DNA from: Oopsacas minuta
Taxonomy: Eukaryota; Porifera; Hexactinellida; Lyssacinosida; Leucopsacidae
DNA: 64,000 bases
Assembly (NCBI GenBank): GCA_024704765.1
Contig: JAKMXF010000318.1
Coordinates: forward strand, 124,001 to 188,000
Reading direction: 5' to 3'
Of this stretch, positions 1-13,600 are shown piece by piece. The notes beneath the pieces are model-generated. The model worked only from the letters and a program-made list of their open reading frames with translations. It did not search any database and was not told where the DNA came from. The translations under genes were made by a program, and so were the position numbers. Each line of letters begins with the position of its first letter. Position 1 is the stretch's first letter.

Positions 1-216
1 CTCTTCTTCAAAACACGAAAACCAGATGACGCAATAGAATCATGTCCTAACTCATATACAACATTAGACACCAATCTAGCTACATACCTTATAAGGCAAG
101 CATTAGGGGGTGATGCTAAAAGCCTATATAATATCCTCAATTTAAGCCCTGGAGTATCTCGAGGCTACAGAGACGATATTTCTGTTACAGTACTGTATTT
201 TAATGAAGAAAAATAA
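1..216 (+). CDS. PDP1: Pyruvate dehydrogenase phosphatase-like PP2C, C-terminal fragment
   Basis: Frame 1 is open from the left edge to TAA at 214-216, giving 71 residues. It reads like the C-terminus of PDP1/PDP2: an 'ATYLIRQALGG' helix, a short variable linker, then 'GYRDDISVTVLYFN'. The 'RDDI' corresponds to the last metal-binding aspartate motif of PP2C phosphatases. In animals this mitochondrial enzyme removes phosphate from pyruvate dehydrogenase E1 and so activates the complex. Only the end of the gene is in view, so start, mitochondrial presequence and introns cannot be judged. Another PP2C family member remains possible, but the ATxLIR..AL plus RDDI pairing favours PDP. Confidence 0.7.
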   Translation, partial: LFFKTRKPDDAIESCPNSYTTLDTNLATYLIRQALGGDAKSLYNILNLSPGVSRGYRDDISVTVLYFNEEK

Positions 217-972
217 ATGATAACTGAGACTATTTTAAAGCAGGATGGGGTCCAGCTATTTGTCTACCTCTCTCGTGTATTTGACTAGTTTTAGGTGTAT
301 ATTTGTATTAATAATGACAACAGTTAGGTGTCAAATGCATAATTATATTACTAACTAAATTCAAACAATTGATGTTTGTTTTGTTTTTAGACACTTGTGG
401 AATAATCTTTCTTAAATAACTCGTCTATATTTCTTGATTTCAATCTCCAATTACAGGTGGTAAAGATAGATGATAATAATAAGACCTGGGATACCCTAAG
501 TCTTCTGTAGTACGTGCAGGTCCTAGCCTAAAATTGTAGATTAATTGAATTTTCAGTTCTGTCCAGTTGTAACGCAAACGTATATTCACCACGTAACTAC
601 TATTTGTCCCTCTGTGTTTATTCATCAAGATTAGTTGGTTTGTTATGGAAAAGCTATTCCTACTATGTGTCCGTTATTTGAGTGTCTTTACCAGTGATAT
701 TATCGCGAGTGTTGAATATATTTATCGTTTTACAGAAATAAACAATCTTTTTCTAATTATGTTGCGTAATTACAAAACGGAAACATCTACAGAATTATAC
801 GCCAAAAACACTGAAACAGTCATTGTTGTTTACTAAATAATGATGTAATACTCGTATTGATCTCATGCTTTTCTCATGAAAAATTACTATCACTTCCAAA
901 TATATATTTATGATTACAATTTAGATATCAAAACTGATACAATGTTAGTATAAATATATTCTGAAGGGAAAA
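217..972. other. Intergenic region, no gene seen
   Basis: This 756 bp AT-rich stretch separates the phosphatase stop from the giant adhesion gene. Open frames in it are short, with no recognisable protein. It should hold the 3' UTR of the left gene and the promoter and 5' UTR of the right one. I see no convincing TATA box, repeat or RNA gene. Confidence 0.6.
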
Positions 973-3900
973 ATGTGCGTTATTCTCTTATCGCAATACA
1001 AATCAATGTATTTCTTATTTATCATTTTCCTGACCCTTCTCATTTCTGGGTTACATGGTGACGTGTACCCTAGTGAAGGTAGTCTAGGAGGTGGGACGAG
1101 GATCACTATTACTGGAGCAGAGTTTAGTACAGATATGTTCAACAGTCCTGGTACTAACACTTCTAATGGTAATATTGTTATAATGGAAAGTAACGATGAA
1201 CTGCCTTTATCCTGTGATTCAATTAATTATCTTTCTAATCCAATTCAGATAGTTTGTGTAACACACAATTCTGGACACAGTAAGTGCTTAGTGTATAGTT
1301 GCAATTTTCCTAATACTCATACAGCTGTAGCCAGATATTCAATGCTACAGTTTGGATATTAGAAAATTGCAAAATTTGCAATCATATATAAAGAAGTATC
1401 TCTTATATGTTTTGTTCTATTTTCTAACACAATTATCTAGGATAATACTAAAGTTACAATACAGAGATTAGGAAGTATGTATGTATACGTAGCTATCAAA
1501 TCGGATGGGTTTCGCTGAAAAACTTTGTAACTTTTATATCCTGTGACGTATGTATTTCTATCTGTTTATGTAGTAAGTGGTGATCACCAGTACAGCATCA
1601 GTGTAACCTCTGACGGAGCTACAGTCCCTGTATCAGGAACATTCACTTACAGAGATGGCCAGACTCCTATTATTACTGACGTCACCCCTCGCTACACGGC
1701 ACCAGGCTATCTTGTGAGTTTGTTTGGAATAATATATACTGACAAGTATATGAATACTAATGAAGAGACAGTTGATGAACATCAGCTGGAACGTGTTCAC
1801 CTTGGTCCTTCTACATGTGATCTATACCCTGATGATAGTCCTGATGAGTTGTACGGATTATCACTGGATGGAGATGATTTAACAACAGGACACTGTACAT
1901 GCAAGCCTCAAACTACTGATATAGGATCTTTCAATGCTAGTATGCTATTCTCTGGACCTAAAGGCAGGACTTTGATCAGTAAAGATGCACTACTTGTTGA
2001 TGCAGAGCTGAATACTTTCTTAGTGCAATACTACCCAGAAATTACAGGTATTACTCCGACAGTTGGTAGTATAGAGGGTAATACTTTGATTACAGTGAGT
2101 GGAAAATCCTTCCATGACATCCAGGATAATGTAAAGGTATTTATTGACCATTCAGAGTGTATGGTTGTTACTAGCAGTATTGATACGATTACATGTTTGA
2201 GCCCTGTTGGTGTAGGTGATAATAGTTTATACACAGGGCAACGGGGTTGGACATTGAACCTCTGGGAGACCACGGTAACCTCTATTGACCTAATAGACAG
2301 TTTAAACATAACTCTAAGTACCGTTTATTTGGTAGAAAATACTGATTCATATCCCAACATTACAGTCAGTCCGTATGTGATTAAATTATCAAGTTTTTTC
2401 ATAGCTCCACAGTCTGGACATTATACACTTACTACGTCATCTGGTAGACTTTATATTAACACTTCGCCTTATCCAGAATTGAATGACCATTTAATTTCTA
2501 TTCACAATGTTAAAATTGTATTGGAAAAAGGCTCGTATTATTATTTGTACGCTCTGGCTGAAAATACGTTACCTATAGTTAGTATTAAAATGGATGAAAC
2601 CGTGTTCGTGAATAGCATTTTGGGCTCTGCTAGCAATGAGCTACAAACTATTATAACTGATAATAATCCTTATGACGAATGGCTACGAGTATCTGTGCTA
2701 GATAGAAATGAAGGTAATGCTTCTATCCAGGAAATACATTTACCTGTAAATGCATTGGATGTTTGTTGTAATATTTCAGAGATTATTACTGTCAATGTCA
2801 CCTGTGAAGAGAATGTAACGGATTGTAATTCCACCATGGACACTTTTAATAATTATACAATATGTCATACGTCATCAATTGATATCATATATCAAGGTAA
2901 CTCTTCTACTTTTCTAATCAACAGCACTGAAGAGTTAATTAGAGATGAATTAAATTCTGCCAATTTCGCGATTTCCAATGCTGGAGGCGTTAATGTTAGT
3001 CTGATACAGAATAACACACATGTATCGATAATATTTTATTTCAGGGAGATAGGAAAGAGAGATACAATGGAGTTCAATTTATTACAAGCTAATTGTATGA
3101 ATAATGATACTTCTAGTGAGGCAATTACTGTATCAGTAATTTCACCAGGTCTTGATCCAGATAACACCTTTATCTTCATATATAATAACGTTAGATCAAA
3201 GCCTATTCCTTTCACAGCTGGTGAACAGCTGATTAAAACATATGTTGAAGATATGTTCATTAGGAAATGTGTGTATCCTAGAGGAGGGAAGTATTTACTG
3301 CAGGATTTTGAAGATGGTATAGGTTATATATCTGGTACACGTACAGGGACTTATGAACCGTTCTGTGGCAAGAGAGCTTTAAAAAACCCGAGATATCTGT
3401 TCAGAGTAAATCAAACTTATGCCAAGTCAAATGATGGTGACCCAGAACAATTAGATGAGTTTGATGCGAGAGTTTATAAGTATGTTTGTCTTGCTTATAG
3501 TGGGAATTTCCCTTCTAAAATGTATTTTGGCGTACGATGGCAAAATCTCAATCAAGATAGTATTTACAGTCATATTTCGATTGATTTGACTGTGTTTTCT
3601 GATAGCCCTTCAGAATTGATATTCAGATGTCAAAATATATTCGCTCAATTGTTATTAAATGAGGTTTTCGCAGATATATCTGATTCATCTGGTTACTCTA
3701 TTACTTATATACGTATATACCCAGGGAATAATGTTATCTATGTTGATGAAGTTGTTTTCTCTGAAAACTACTATTATTTACAAAGAGATGAAGCTAGGCC
3801 AGCTCGTCCTAGTGGAAACATATTTGTAGATACTACAGTTGTAGAAAATCTAATCCCGATGACTGAAAATGATTCTCTCAGTTTTGATTTACTATTCTCT

Positions 3901-6900
3901 ACATTTGAATGCGGACATAACTTCACATTGATTGAGGTGGCATACGAAGAATTTAACTCTCCAATAACTCAGTTTAATATCACTCGTATTCAACAGGCAT
4001 CACCACCTATACGTGGTTCTTTTACATTATCACAGAACGGTATATTAACACCAGAAATAGATGTACAAGCTACAGAAGATAATCTTAAACAGAGCCTTGA
4101 ATCGACGTTCGATGACGGAGAAATTCGAATTCATCGTGCTGGAGATTGTAGAGGATATGCATGGGATGTTGAATGGATACAATCAGGGGGAAATAAGCAA
4201 ATGATGGAAGTTAATGATGACAATGTTAGAGAATTTGGTGATGTATCAATTACCGTTGAAACTAAAAAGGATGGGTATCTGTACTTGACACATTTACCAG
4301 GTGACATGTTACGCAATACTCACGCGATTCCGCAGATATCTGTACTAGTGAACAACATACCAGCTTATTGTCCTATAGGAAACTGTGACTACCAATACAC
4401 TACAGACTCCACACCAATGATAACCAATGTCTCCCCTAACACTGGTTCTAATGGTACTGCAATTATGATCACCGGTACGATGTTTGGTACACAACCTGAA
4501 GGAGTATATGTATTAATTGGTGGTGATAACTGTAACCATGTGGATCTAGTATCTGGTACCAAAATATCATGTGTTCTACCCAGACATCAATGTGGTATTC
4601 TCCCGCTTAAAATCAATATTCCTATGTTAGGATTTTCCACTACACTTTCATTTGAATACACAATGACTGTTATTAGTTCTATTCCATCACAACTAAGCAC
4701 TACAGGAGGTACAGGGCTAATTATTAACGGGTATGACTTTGGAGATTCTATAACAGATACCTTAGTTACGATATCTTCAAAGGAATGTGTTGTTAATTAT
4801 ATAAATGACACGTATATCCAGTGTACTTCACCTGCGAATCCAGTTGGTTCATATTCCATTGTGTTGACTATACGAAATGTAACAGATGACAGTTTACAGG
4901 CGGAATACGTAGTAATGCTTTCACCTGTTATAACCAGCGTAGAGCCCAATACATTAAGTGCATGTGGTGATGAAATTACCATATTAGGTAATAACTTTGG
5001 CACTGAACTAAACTATATACAGATAATGGTAGGAGATATTGGCTGTGTAGATATTTCATTACAAAGTGATACACAAATGGTTTGTATTACACCACCACGT
5101 GAACCTGGTATGGCAATACTTACAGTTACACATTATTATACAGGTTCTGGTACATTCAATATTACGTATGTGTTAGTTATTGATAGCTTGACACCTTGGG
5201 TGGGGTCCTCATTGGGCGGGTCTATCCTCACATTCACTGGGCAAGGCTTTTGTTCATCTATTGATGACGTAATGGTTACGTTTTCAGATCCACGAGTTGA
5301 TTCATGCAATCCTCTATACGTGAATGACACTTACATACAGTGTAGAATATCCTCAACTTCTATACAGCATCTCATAGATAACACAGGTTATAGCAGTTTA
5401 TATGGTTATGGATACAATTGGAGTCCTAACAATATTACGATACAAAGTGGTGATACGGTTGTATGGAGCTGGAATGGTGCACAATTTATTGAATACCAAG
5501 TTGTACAAACGTATGAAAATGGTAGTGATTATATTGATGGGTTTATGAGTGAGATAAGCTCTGTAGGTACATTTTCTCATTGCTTCTATACTCCAGGAGT
5601 TTTCTATTACAGAAGTATAGAGCCTAGCATGATTGGAGTAATTTATATTACTGAATTGCCTTCTTTTATACCAGAATTTGAATTTACTGTTCATGGATTT
5701 TCTCCTTCAGCAGTTCCTTCCATACCTCAAAATTTGACATCTGTCATGATTAATAGTAATTGTACAGCTTCATTGCCTTCTATTGTCAATGACGCTGATC
5801 TACAGTTCATTTTCTGGAGCTGTAACACTGGGTTCATACGCTATGCAACTCCTTTACAGAGTTATTGGGAGGACTTAATACAAATCATAGGTGATAACTT
5901 TATGGATACACTACTGGAAATTTTGCTTGATGACGTATACCCCTGTGATGTAATCGATTTTAATAATACAGTAGCACAATGTAGGTTGAGACAAGATGCA
6001 CAAGTTCCATCTTGTATTACACTCCCTATAACTGTATCTTATGGTGCTTATGGTTATGCCTTACTTGCAGAGAAGAGTACTTATACACTTAAACCAACAA
6101 TTAGCAATATTTCTCCGTTATTAGGCTCTACTGAAGGTTGTCAGGAAATTACTATTTCTGGTTACGGTCTGAATAACGTAACTAGAGTATATATAAGTAA
6201 TGAATGCAAAATTGTTAGTAGAACTTACTATCAAATCGTGTGTATAACTAGTAGAACTAATGCTAGTAGTTATCCTATTATTATACAGACTTGTTTTGGG
6301 AATGAAACTTATACACATGAGTATGAATATTCAGTATCTAGTACACCGCAAGTTAACCAAATCTCCGTTACAGAGAGTGAGAACTATGCAGTGGTTGCCA
6401 TCTCAGGGAATTCATTCAACACAGTACAGCCAAATGACGTCATGATAGATATTGGAGGCATATCGTGTGTTGATATAATGTTCACTAATTCTGGTAATAC
6501 AATTGAATGTAAAGCTACACTGGCTGTAGGAGATTATTCAGTGTATGTAGCTGTACGTGAATTAGGTTGTGCTTCTATACCTAATAGTATTAATACTGTG
6601 ACCATCCATGGTGAAATCACGAGCTTTTCACCAACAGGAGGTAGCATAGAAGGTTGTACACGTCTCACTATATATGGATACGGATTTTCCTCTGGCTCAA
6701 CTGTAAATATGAATCCTAATATTGTCTGTGATGTAACTGCAATAACTTTCAATCAAATAAATTGTACTACTAGAAGCTCTAATTCAGGCACTAAGATACT
6801 GTCAGTACAGGGAAATGGAAGGACAATTACTTCTAGTACTAGTTTTGATTATTCTCAATCTTTTACTCCTACAATTACAAACATATCTCCTGATAATGGC

Positions 6901-7640
6901 CATGGGGGTGATATTGGTATTATCGGCTCTAACTTTGGTACAAGTATCTCAAGTGTGACAGTAAATATTGGTACAACTAATTGTATTATTTCAAGCATAA
7001 CCGAAACACATATTATGTGTCAACTGCCCTCTACATTGTCTGCTGGTACATACACGCCTCTAGTTACACGCTACAATTACGGGTGTTCTCAATCTAATAC
7101 AGTTTACGAATATACTCTCACAGTTGATGACGTAATGTTTGATAGCGCTATTCCAGGTAGAAACATACAGCTAACGGGATATGGATTTGATATCTTAGCT
7201 ACTGTAGTCACTATATGTGATTTACCGTGTTCCATATACAATTATACGTATTCATTATTACAATGTCGTGCACCGCCGAATCTAGATTATAACGACAAAA
7301 CTTGTAATATTATTATTGAGCATAACTCCCAGTCAGTTGCATTGGTTGATTCGTTTCATTACGTTACAGCACTGACGTCACAGGTTACAGCTGTTACTCC
7401 TTTTAGAGGAGGTACTGGAGGAGGTGTTGAGTTGATAATAATCGGTGAAGGATTCGGTACTGACCCAGACAGAATTATTGTGCTACTAGGTGACCTGTAT
7501 TGTGACGTAGTAAATGCTACTGATACAGAAATACGATGTATTACTCCCGTTAGCAGTAATACTATTATTGTACAAGTCGAAGTACATGTTGATGAGGAAG
7601 GTTACGCAAATTCAAGTGTTTATTTTCAATTTATTGACGT
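973..7640 (+). other. IPT/TIG repeat region with PA14-like and cupredoxin-like insertions
   Basis: Part of the giant gene. IPT/TIG repeats are recognised by the 'I..V.P..G...GGT.(I/L)TI.G..F' pattern: one in exon 1 ('GSLGGGTRITITG'), then near 1668, 2035, 4410, 4665, 4920, 5175, 6100, 6340, 6610, 6870, 7120 and 7370. A PA14-like module lies at about 2245-2600 ('FFIAPQSGHYTLTTSSG'), as in fibrocystins. At about 5400-5650 a cupredoxin-like module interrupts the array ('NNITIQSGDTVVWSW' followed by a G.FSHCF..PG.FYY strand). The region between 2650 and 4400 is Cys-poor and not assigned. Confidence 0.75.
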
Positions 7641-10600
7641 GTGGTCTTCTATTTATACTTGGGGCGGTGAGAGTACTCCTGTAGAAGGAGATTTCGTGGT
7701 TATCAGCCAGAATCAAACTATACTGCTTGATGTTACAACTCCTATTCTCTCATTCCTTCTCATACAAGGGAAATTGATTTTTGATGAAGTTGATCTTACT
7801 TTAAATACTGAATACATTTTAATCACAGATGGAGGTGTGTTGCAAGTTGGAAGTGAGGAAGAGTATTTTAAACATAAAGCTGTTGTTAGGATCCATGGCC
7901 ACGCTAGGAAACCAGAGTTACCTGTATATGGTGCTAAAGTGCTAGCTGTTAGAGATGGTACACTAGAATTACATGGTAAACCTATACCCATCACATGGAG
8001 TAGATTGAATAGCACCGCTAATATTAATGATACTGAGATTGTTGTAGAAGGTGAATTAGAATGCTGGGAAGTAGGCCATGAGATTATCATAGCTACAACT
8101 GGGTTTGGTCCTGTTGGCAATGAGAGAGTAGTAATAACTCATGTCAATATAACTGATGGTATAACTGTTCTAGGTATTGATCCACCATTACAGCATGAAC
8201 ATCTAAGTTTAACTATGTCAAATGGGAGAGAGGATTTACAATTGAAAGCTGAAGTTGGATTACTGACAAGGAATATCGTGTTTGAAGGCTCTGTTAATGA
8301 CGAATGGACTGAAGAAATACCAGCTTGTCCGCGTGATTTTGATCATGATCAGCATGCAACACAGACATGCTTCCAGGGCAGATTTGGTGAAGAGATTGGT
8401 AGCGATCAATTTGGTGCACACATCATGATACATTCCCATACACACCTAGCCCAAGCACGTATTGCGTATGTAGAAGTACGTCATGCTGGACAAGCATTTA
8501 GACTAGGTCGCTATCCAATACATTATCATATCAACGGTAATGTATCACACTCTTACGTCAGAGGTTGTGCTATACATGATACATTCAATCGTGCTGTCAC
8601 CATACACGCTGTACATAATCTATTAGTCGAGCATAATGTTGCTTACAATATAAAAGGGCATGCTTTCTTCCTGGAAGATGGTATTGAAACAGAGAATATT
8701 ATACAGCACAATTTAGCTGTGTTCGTCAGGTCATCTAGTAGCTTGTTAAATGTTGATGTTACCCCCGCGGCATATTGGATAACTAATCCGAATAATATTG
8801 TGTCATATAACGCAGCTGCTGGAGGCACTACATTCGGTTATTGGGTGCGGTTATCTGCACATCCAGAGGGGCCCAGTTTTGATCCTGACATATGTCCACG
8901 TAACGTTAGAGTACTAGAATTCACTGGTAATACTGCACATTCTTTTGGTCGCTATGGACTATGGATATTTCCAACTTACACACCCAAGCTACACGGTACT
9001 TGTGACTCAAATGTACCAGCTGTTGCTCTCTTCTCAGATTTCCTATCTTGGCATAACATGCGTGGAGCTGAGTCTACAGAAACTGGTGCAGTTCATTGGA
9101 GGAACTTTAATATGATTAGCAATGAGTTAGCTGGTATGGAAGTGACTATACCTAGTATTTGGCATACTTATGATACAGACGGTGGGCTTGTATATGATAG
9201 TTATGTAGCAGCTAGAATACCAGGAATTGAGGATAATTTCTGTTGCGTAGCTGGTATCAAAACTGGTCACAATTTGGGCTCTACATTTCGCAATATAACC
9301 TTTGCATATTTTGATCAGTCAAGTTGTAGTGCAATAGCTGGTTGTTCTCACTGTAAGGCAAGGCAAGGAGGATGGGAAGTTAGATGGTCAGAAGTTGAAT
9401 TTATCGCTTCTCCTTCTAAGCTAGCTTTTCTATGGGAGCACGAGACGGTACATGCAGATTTAGACGGGTCTATTACTGGACAGAACGGAACCTCTTATAT
9501 TGTACCGAGTATGGGTACCTTACCTGTTGATAAATGTACTATTGATGTATTTGCACTTTCAAAAGGTGATAATAATGGCAGTTATTGCTGGGACACTACG
9601 TTCAGGAGGATGGCTTGGAATAAACCTAAGCCAGAATCCCTGCTCTATGTAAATGCATTAGTTTCTAATAAATACGGAGCAAGTGTGATTCCTTTCAAGT
9701 TTAAGCGGTTAACACATCCTGATGGTTGGATGGCATTAATATTAGTGAATGAAGTGAATACGATAGCATTTGAAAATGTTTCACATGTAACGAATATTAG
9801 CTATGTAGCAGGCTTCTTTGAAATTAGGCCACAGGAAGATTTATGGATTAGACACAGTTTTGTACAAGCTCCGGATTTTCTGAGAATATTTGAAGATCAA
9901 GAAATGGCAGAAACTGATTATATACCACACAGACCTAATGTAACTCATGGTGATTGGCATTTTAACCATTCTTCATTAGATTTGTATTACATAGTCACAG
10001 GAATTGATTTAGTTACTCCAAGCAACTTGGCTACTGAATTATCAGTTTATCAGTGTTATTTCGCTGATTGCGTCATTCCAGTTCCCCCACCCCCACCCAC
10101 CGGGAGGCCACATGACTACAGACGTTGGAGTAATGCTACCGCTTGGATAGACTCAGAGTATGGAATTGAAGGACCCCCTGCAGATGGTGTTGACGTATTT
10201 ATACCACCTCATTGGTGGATGGTGATTGATATGCCGCTACCGGAAATTCGTAATTTAACCATACAAGGGGTGTTGGAGTTCGAGGATTATATTGACTATA
10301 CTTTGAACGTGACTTATATCGTAATTCTAGGTGAAAATGCTGGACTTTTCGCCGGTTTAAATGAGTCATTCACACACAATATTCATATAAGATTGAAAGG
10401 TGATCATAACACACCTGAATTAGTATACCCAGGTGCTCCTATTATCGGTTCTAAGGTCATTGCTAATTTTGGCATTTTACAGTTATGGGGTGTTGTCCCT
10501 GAAATTTCGTGGACGTTTGCCCGCTCAACTATCCATAAGAATACATTAACAATTATCCTCTCGGAGATTGTTGATTGGGGAATACATTTGGATATTCTCA

Positions 10601-13600
10601 TTACGTCATCATCATTTGATCACTACCAAACAGAAGTAGCTACTATACACTACATAGAAACAAAGAATAATGTATCATATATTTACGTTGAAGAACTAAT
10701 TCAATATACACATCATGTGGTTACAGGGTATACTGATAATGGTCTTGAGTATACGTTACGACCGGAAGTAGCTCTGTTACATCGTAATATTATCATTGAA
10801 GGCGTAGATGAACCTGTTGGCAGCGTTTCTATTAGGGATTTCGGAGCACGAGTATTAGCAAGTACAATCGAAATTGAGGATAAAACTCATGTTGCTAGAA
10901 CATTTCTTGAAGGGGTGAGGTTCTACCACGCGGGACAATACGGACATACAGATTCATATGACCCTAGATACTCTCTGGCATTTGTTAACTTAGGTACACC
11001 ACAAAAAAATTCATCATACATCCATTCGTGTGTATTTGATGATTCGAGGAGCACTGCTATTGGGGTTTTCAACTCCCATAACATTGAGATTATTGATAAT
11101 GTTATCTACGGTAGTGTAGGTGATTCTGTGATAATAGCTGGGGATAACATTGATATTGTACACAATCTAGTTGTACAAACTAAATTCCCTGTATACTTCT
11201 TAACTACTGTTACTTCAGGCTTACTCCCTCATGTAACTACTTTTGAGTTAACTAAAGCGAATGCTTTGAAACTTCAACGAAATTCTGCTGCTGGCTCTGA
11301 TTACATAGGATTCCATATTAATGGAGAACATTGTAATGAAATTGATCAGGACAGACAATGGTATGGGAATATAGCTCATTCTAATCTACACGGTATTCAT
11401 ATGTTATACGATGACGGTATTCCTTTCTGCACAAAAGTTTCTAATTTTATGGCATACCTAAACTGGGATTGGGGTGTCTTTACGTACACGAGGCAGCGTA
11501 TGGTGTTCAAGAACCTTATTCTTGTTGATAATCGCATTGGTTTACATGCTATAGTGTATGAGCCTAGAGCATTAGCGCATACTACTTCTAACAAATACAT
11601 TAGCGTGGATGACTGTTTGTTCATTGGTAATTCTGATGTTGAAAATTGTCGTAGTAATTTGTCTGAGCCGAGACATCTGTCACGGACAGGAAAGTGGAGG
11701 TCTTCGGCATCTGTTGACGGTGGGAATGTGGGGTTCACTTTGGCTACCTTCATGTCTGGAAAGGGTGCCGCTCCTAATAAACCATATGACAAGCTACTCA
11801 GTTATTCTACTATAAGTGGTCTTACACGTTTCAACCAGGTCACTTTTGCTAACTATCTAACTAGCTGTGGAGATAGAGCTATACAATCTCATCGTGCATC
11901 AGGTGATGCTATGCATCCTGTGGAAATACGGAATAGCCATAGATTTAATGTAGATCAAAATGCTACGTACTTTTTGTATAGACCTTTACTTAGCTGGGTT
12001 GATCCTTCTGATTGTGTTGATATGGATTGTGATGGACCTAAAAAAGTGTTGATTAAAATGTTGGATAATTCCTTCCTGGGGGAAATAAGCGAGGTGGTGG
12101 CACAATCTGAGTTTGAATGGGATGGAGACATGCGGAGGGGTCTAGGAGATTATCGTATTCCAATTTCAATGCAGACGAACAGTGATGGTAGCAGAGTTGA
12201 TATACTAAGTACATACCCATATAAGGGCATTTATCGTGATCAAGATTGTGTGTATAAAAAGGAATGGCAATCGTATTTGTGTCCCGGTACGAATCATGAT
12301 ATGATGATTATAGAGAGTTTAGATGCTGACACAGAGACTAGAAGGATTTCTCCTGTGGGTTTAGCTTCTGGGGAATTCATTGATCTTATTAATGGACCCA
12401 TGGACCATGGCTGGTGTCTCGGATACACATGTCAAGAACGTATATCTACTTTCTACACGATTGTACGAAACAGTTTGAACTATTCATTAGCTTTCACGGG
12501 CACGAATCCACAAGTACTTCGTGTGTTCTTATTAAATGTTGACGTCACTCGAGCAATTGTCGTTGGCTTATTCTACCCAAGCCCTCAACGTCTAGATGTG
12601 TATAACGAGGGTCGTTTCATTATACCAACAAACGCATATTTTATGGATGCGAACCTTAAATATGCTGATACACGCGATCCAGACATAAAAGCTCAATACG
12701 TACCGACTATAGATCTTCATCCAGGAGCTAATTTCTTTGACAGAGATAGTCTTACGATGTATTTTGTAGTGAAAGGCGATGCTAAAATTCAATTAGAGAC
12801 TACTATGATTATTCATTTGAGATTTGATCTAGCTTCTATTACTGTAGATGAATTCTTTGAAGAGAATATTGTGAATAATATCGCGCTTCTTCTCAACATT
12901 CCACCGTCCAGGATCCGTATCACTAAGATAGTCGGAATTCCAACGATAACTCGGCGACAAGTACAGTCAGTAGCAAATAATGTCTCACTTGAAATCGAGA
13001 TTGGTGATCCTCCTATGAACATTACAAGCTCTCTACCAAATGATAACTATACCTACATGCCGAATACTAGCAACCAAACCAGTATGGTTAATATGACTGT
13101 ACCTTCTACAGTGAATACAACAAATGCTTCAGGTCTATCTTATGAAGAATTATTGAATATTTCTAGTAGTGTAGTAGCTGTAGCTCAGTCAGGGGAATTA
13201 GAAGAAGCTATTGATGGTAATATTGATACTGTTACTGTAGCTAATCCATTGCCTTCTCCGGTTGGTGGTAATCTCACTGGGTTAAATGATACTGCACTTA
13301 ATAACACTGATCCGAACTATTTTGATAGTTTGGATCCGATCGAGTCAGAAAATGCTTCTTCAATCGAGTTTTTAATATACAAAGTTCCTGAGACTTTGTA
13401 TTTATTTCAAGCACCATTAGACTCGAATGAAACTGTTCCATTAGGCCAGCAACCTCTCCTATTTATAGCTGACGAGAACAACCAAATCGTATCTAGTTTG
13501 AAACATGTAATGAGTGAACCTTGGAGATTAACAGTGTCTCTCCATGCTGGTTACGGAGATCCTGATGCTGTTATTAGCGGTAGCACTACAGTAGATTTTG

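Noticed and set aside
645-836. 63-codon open frame in the left intergenic region
   Set aside because: No domain, no splice partner, low-complexity hydrophobic composition; expected by chance in AT-rich DNA.
1543-1573. Start of the giant reading frame at the GTG at 1543
   Set aside because: Not an ATG. A splice acceptor at 1572-1573 and the phase-matched signal-peptide exon 973-1279 explain the true 5' end.
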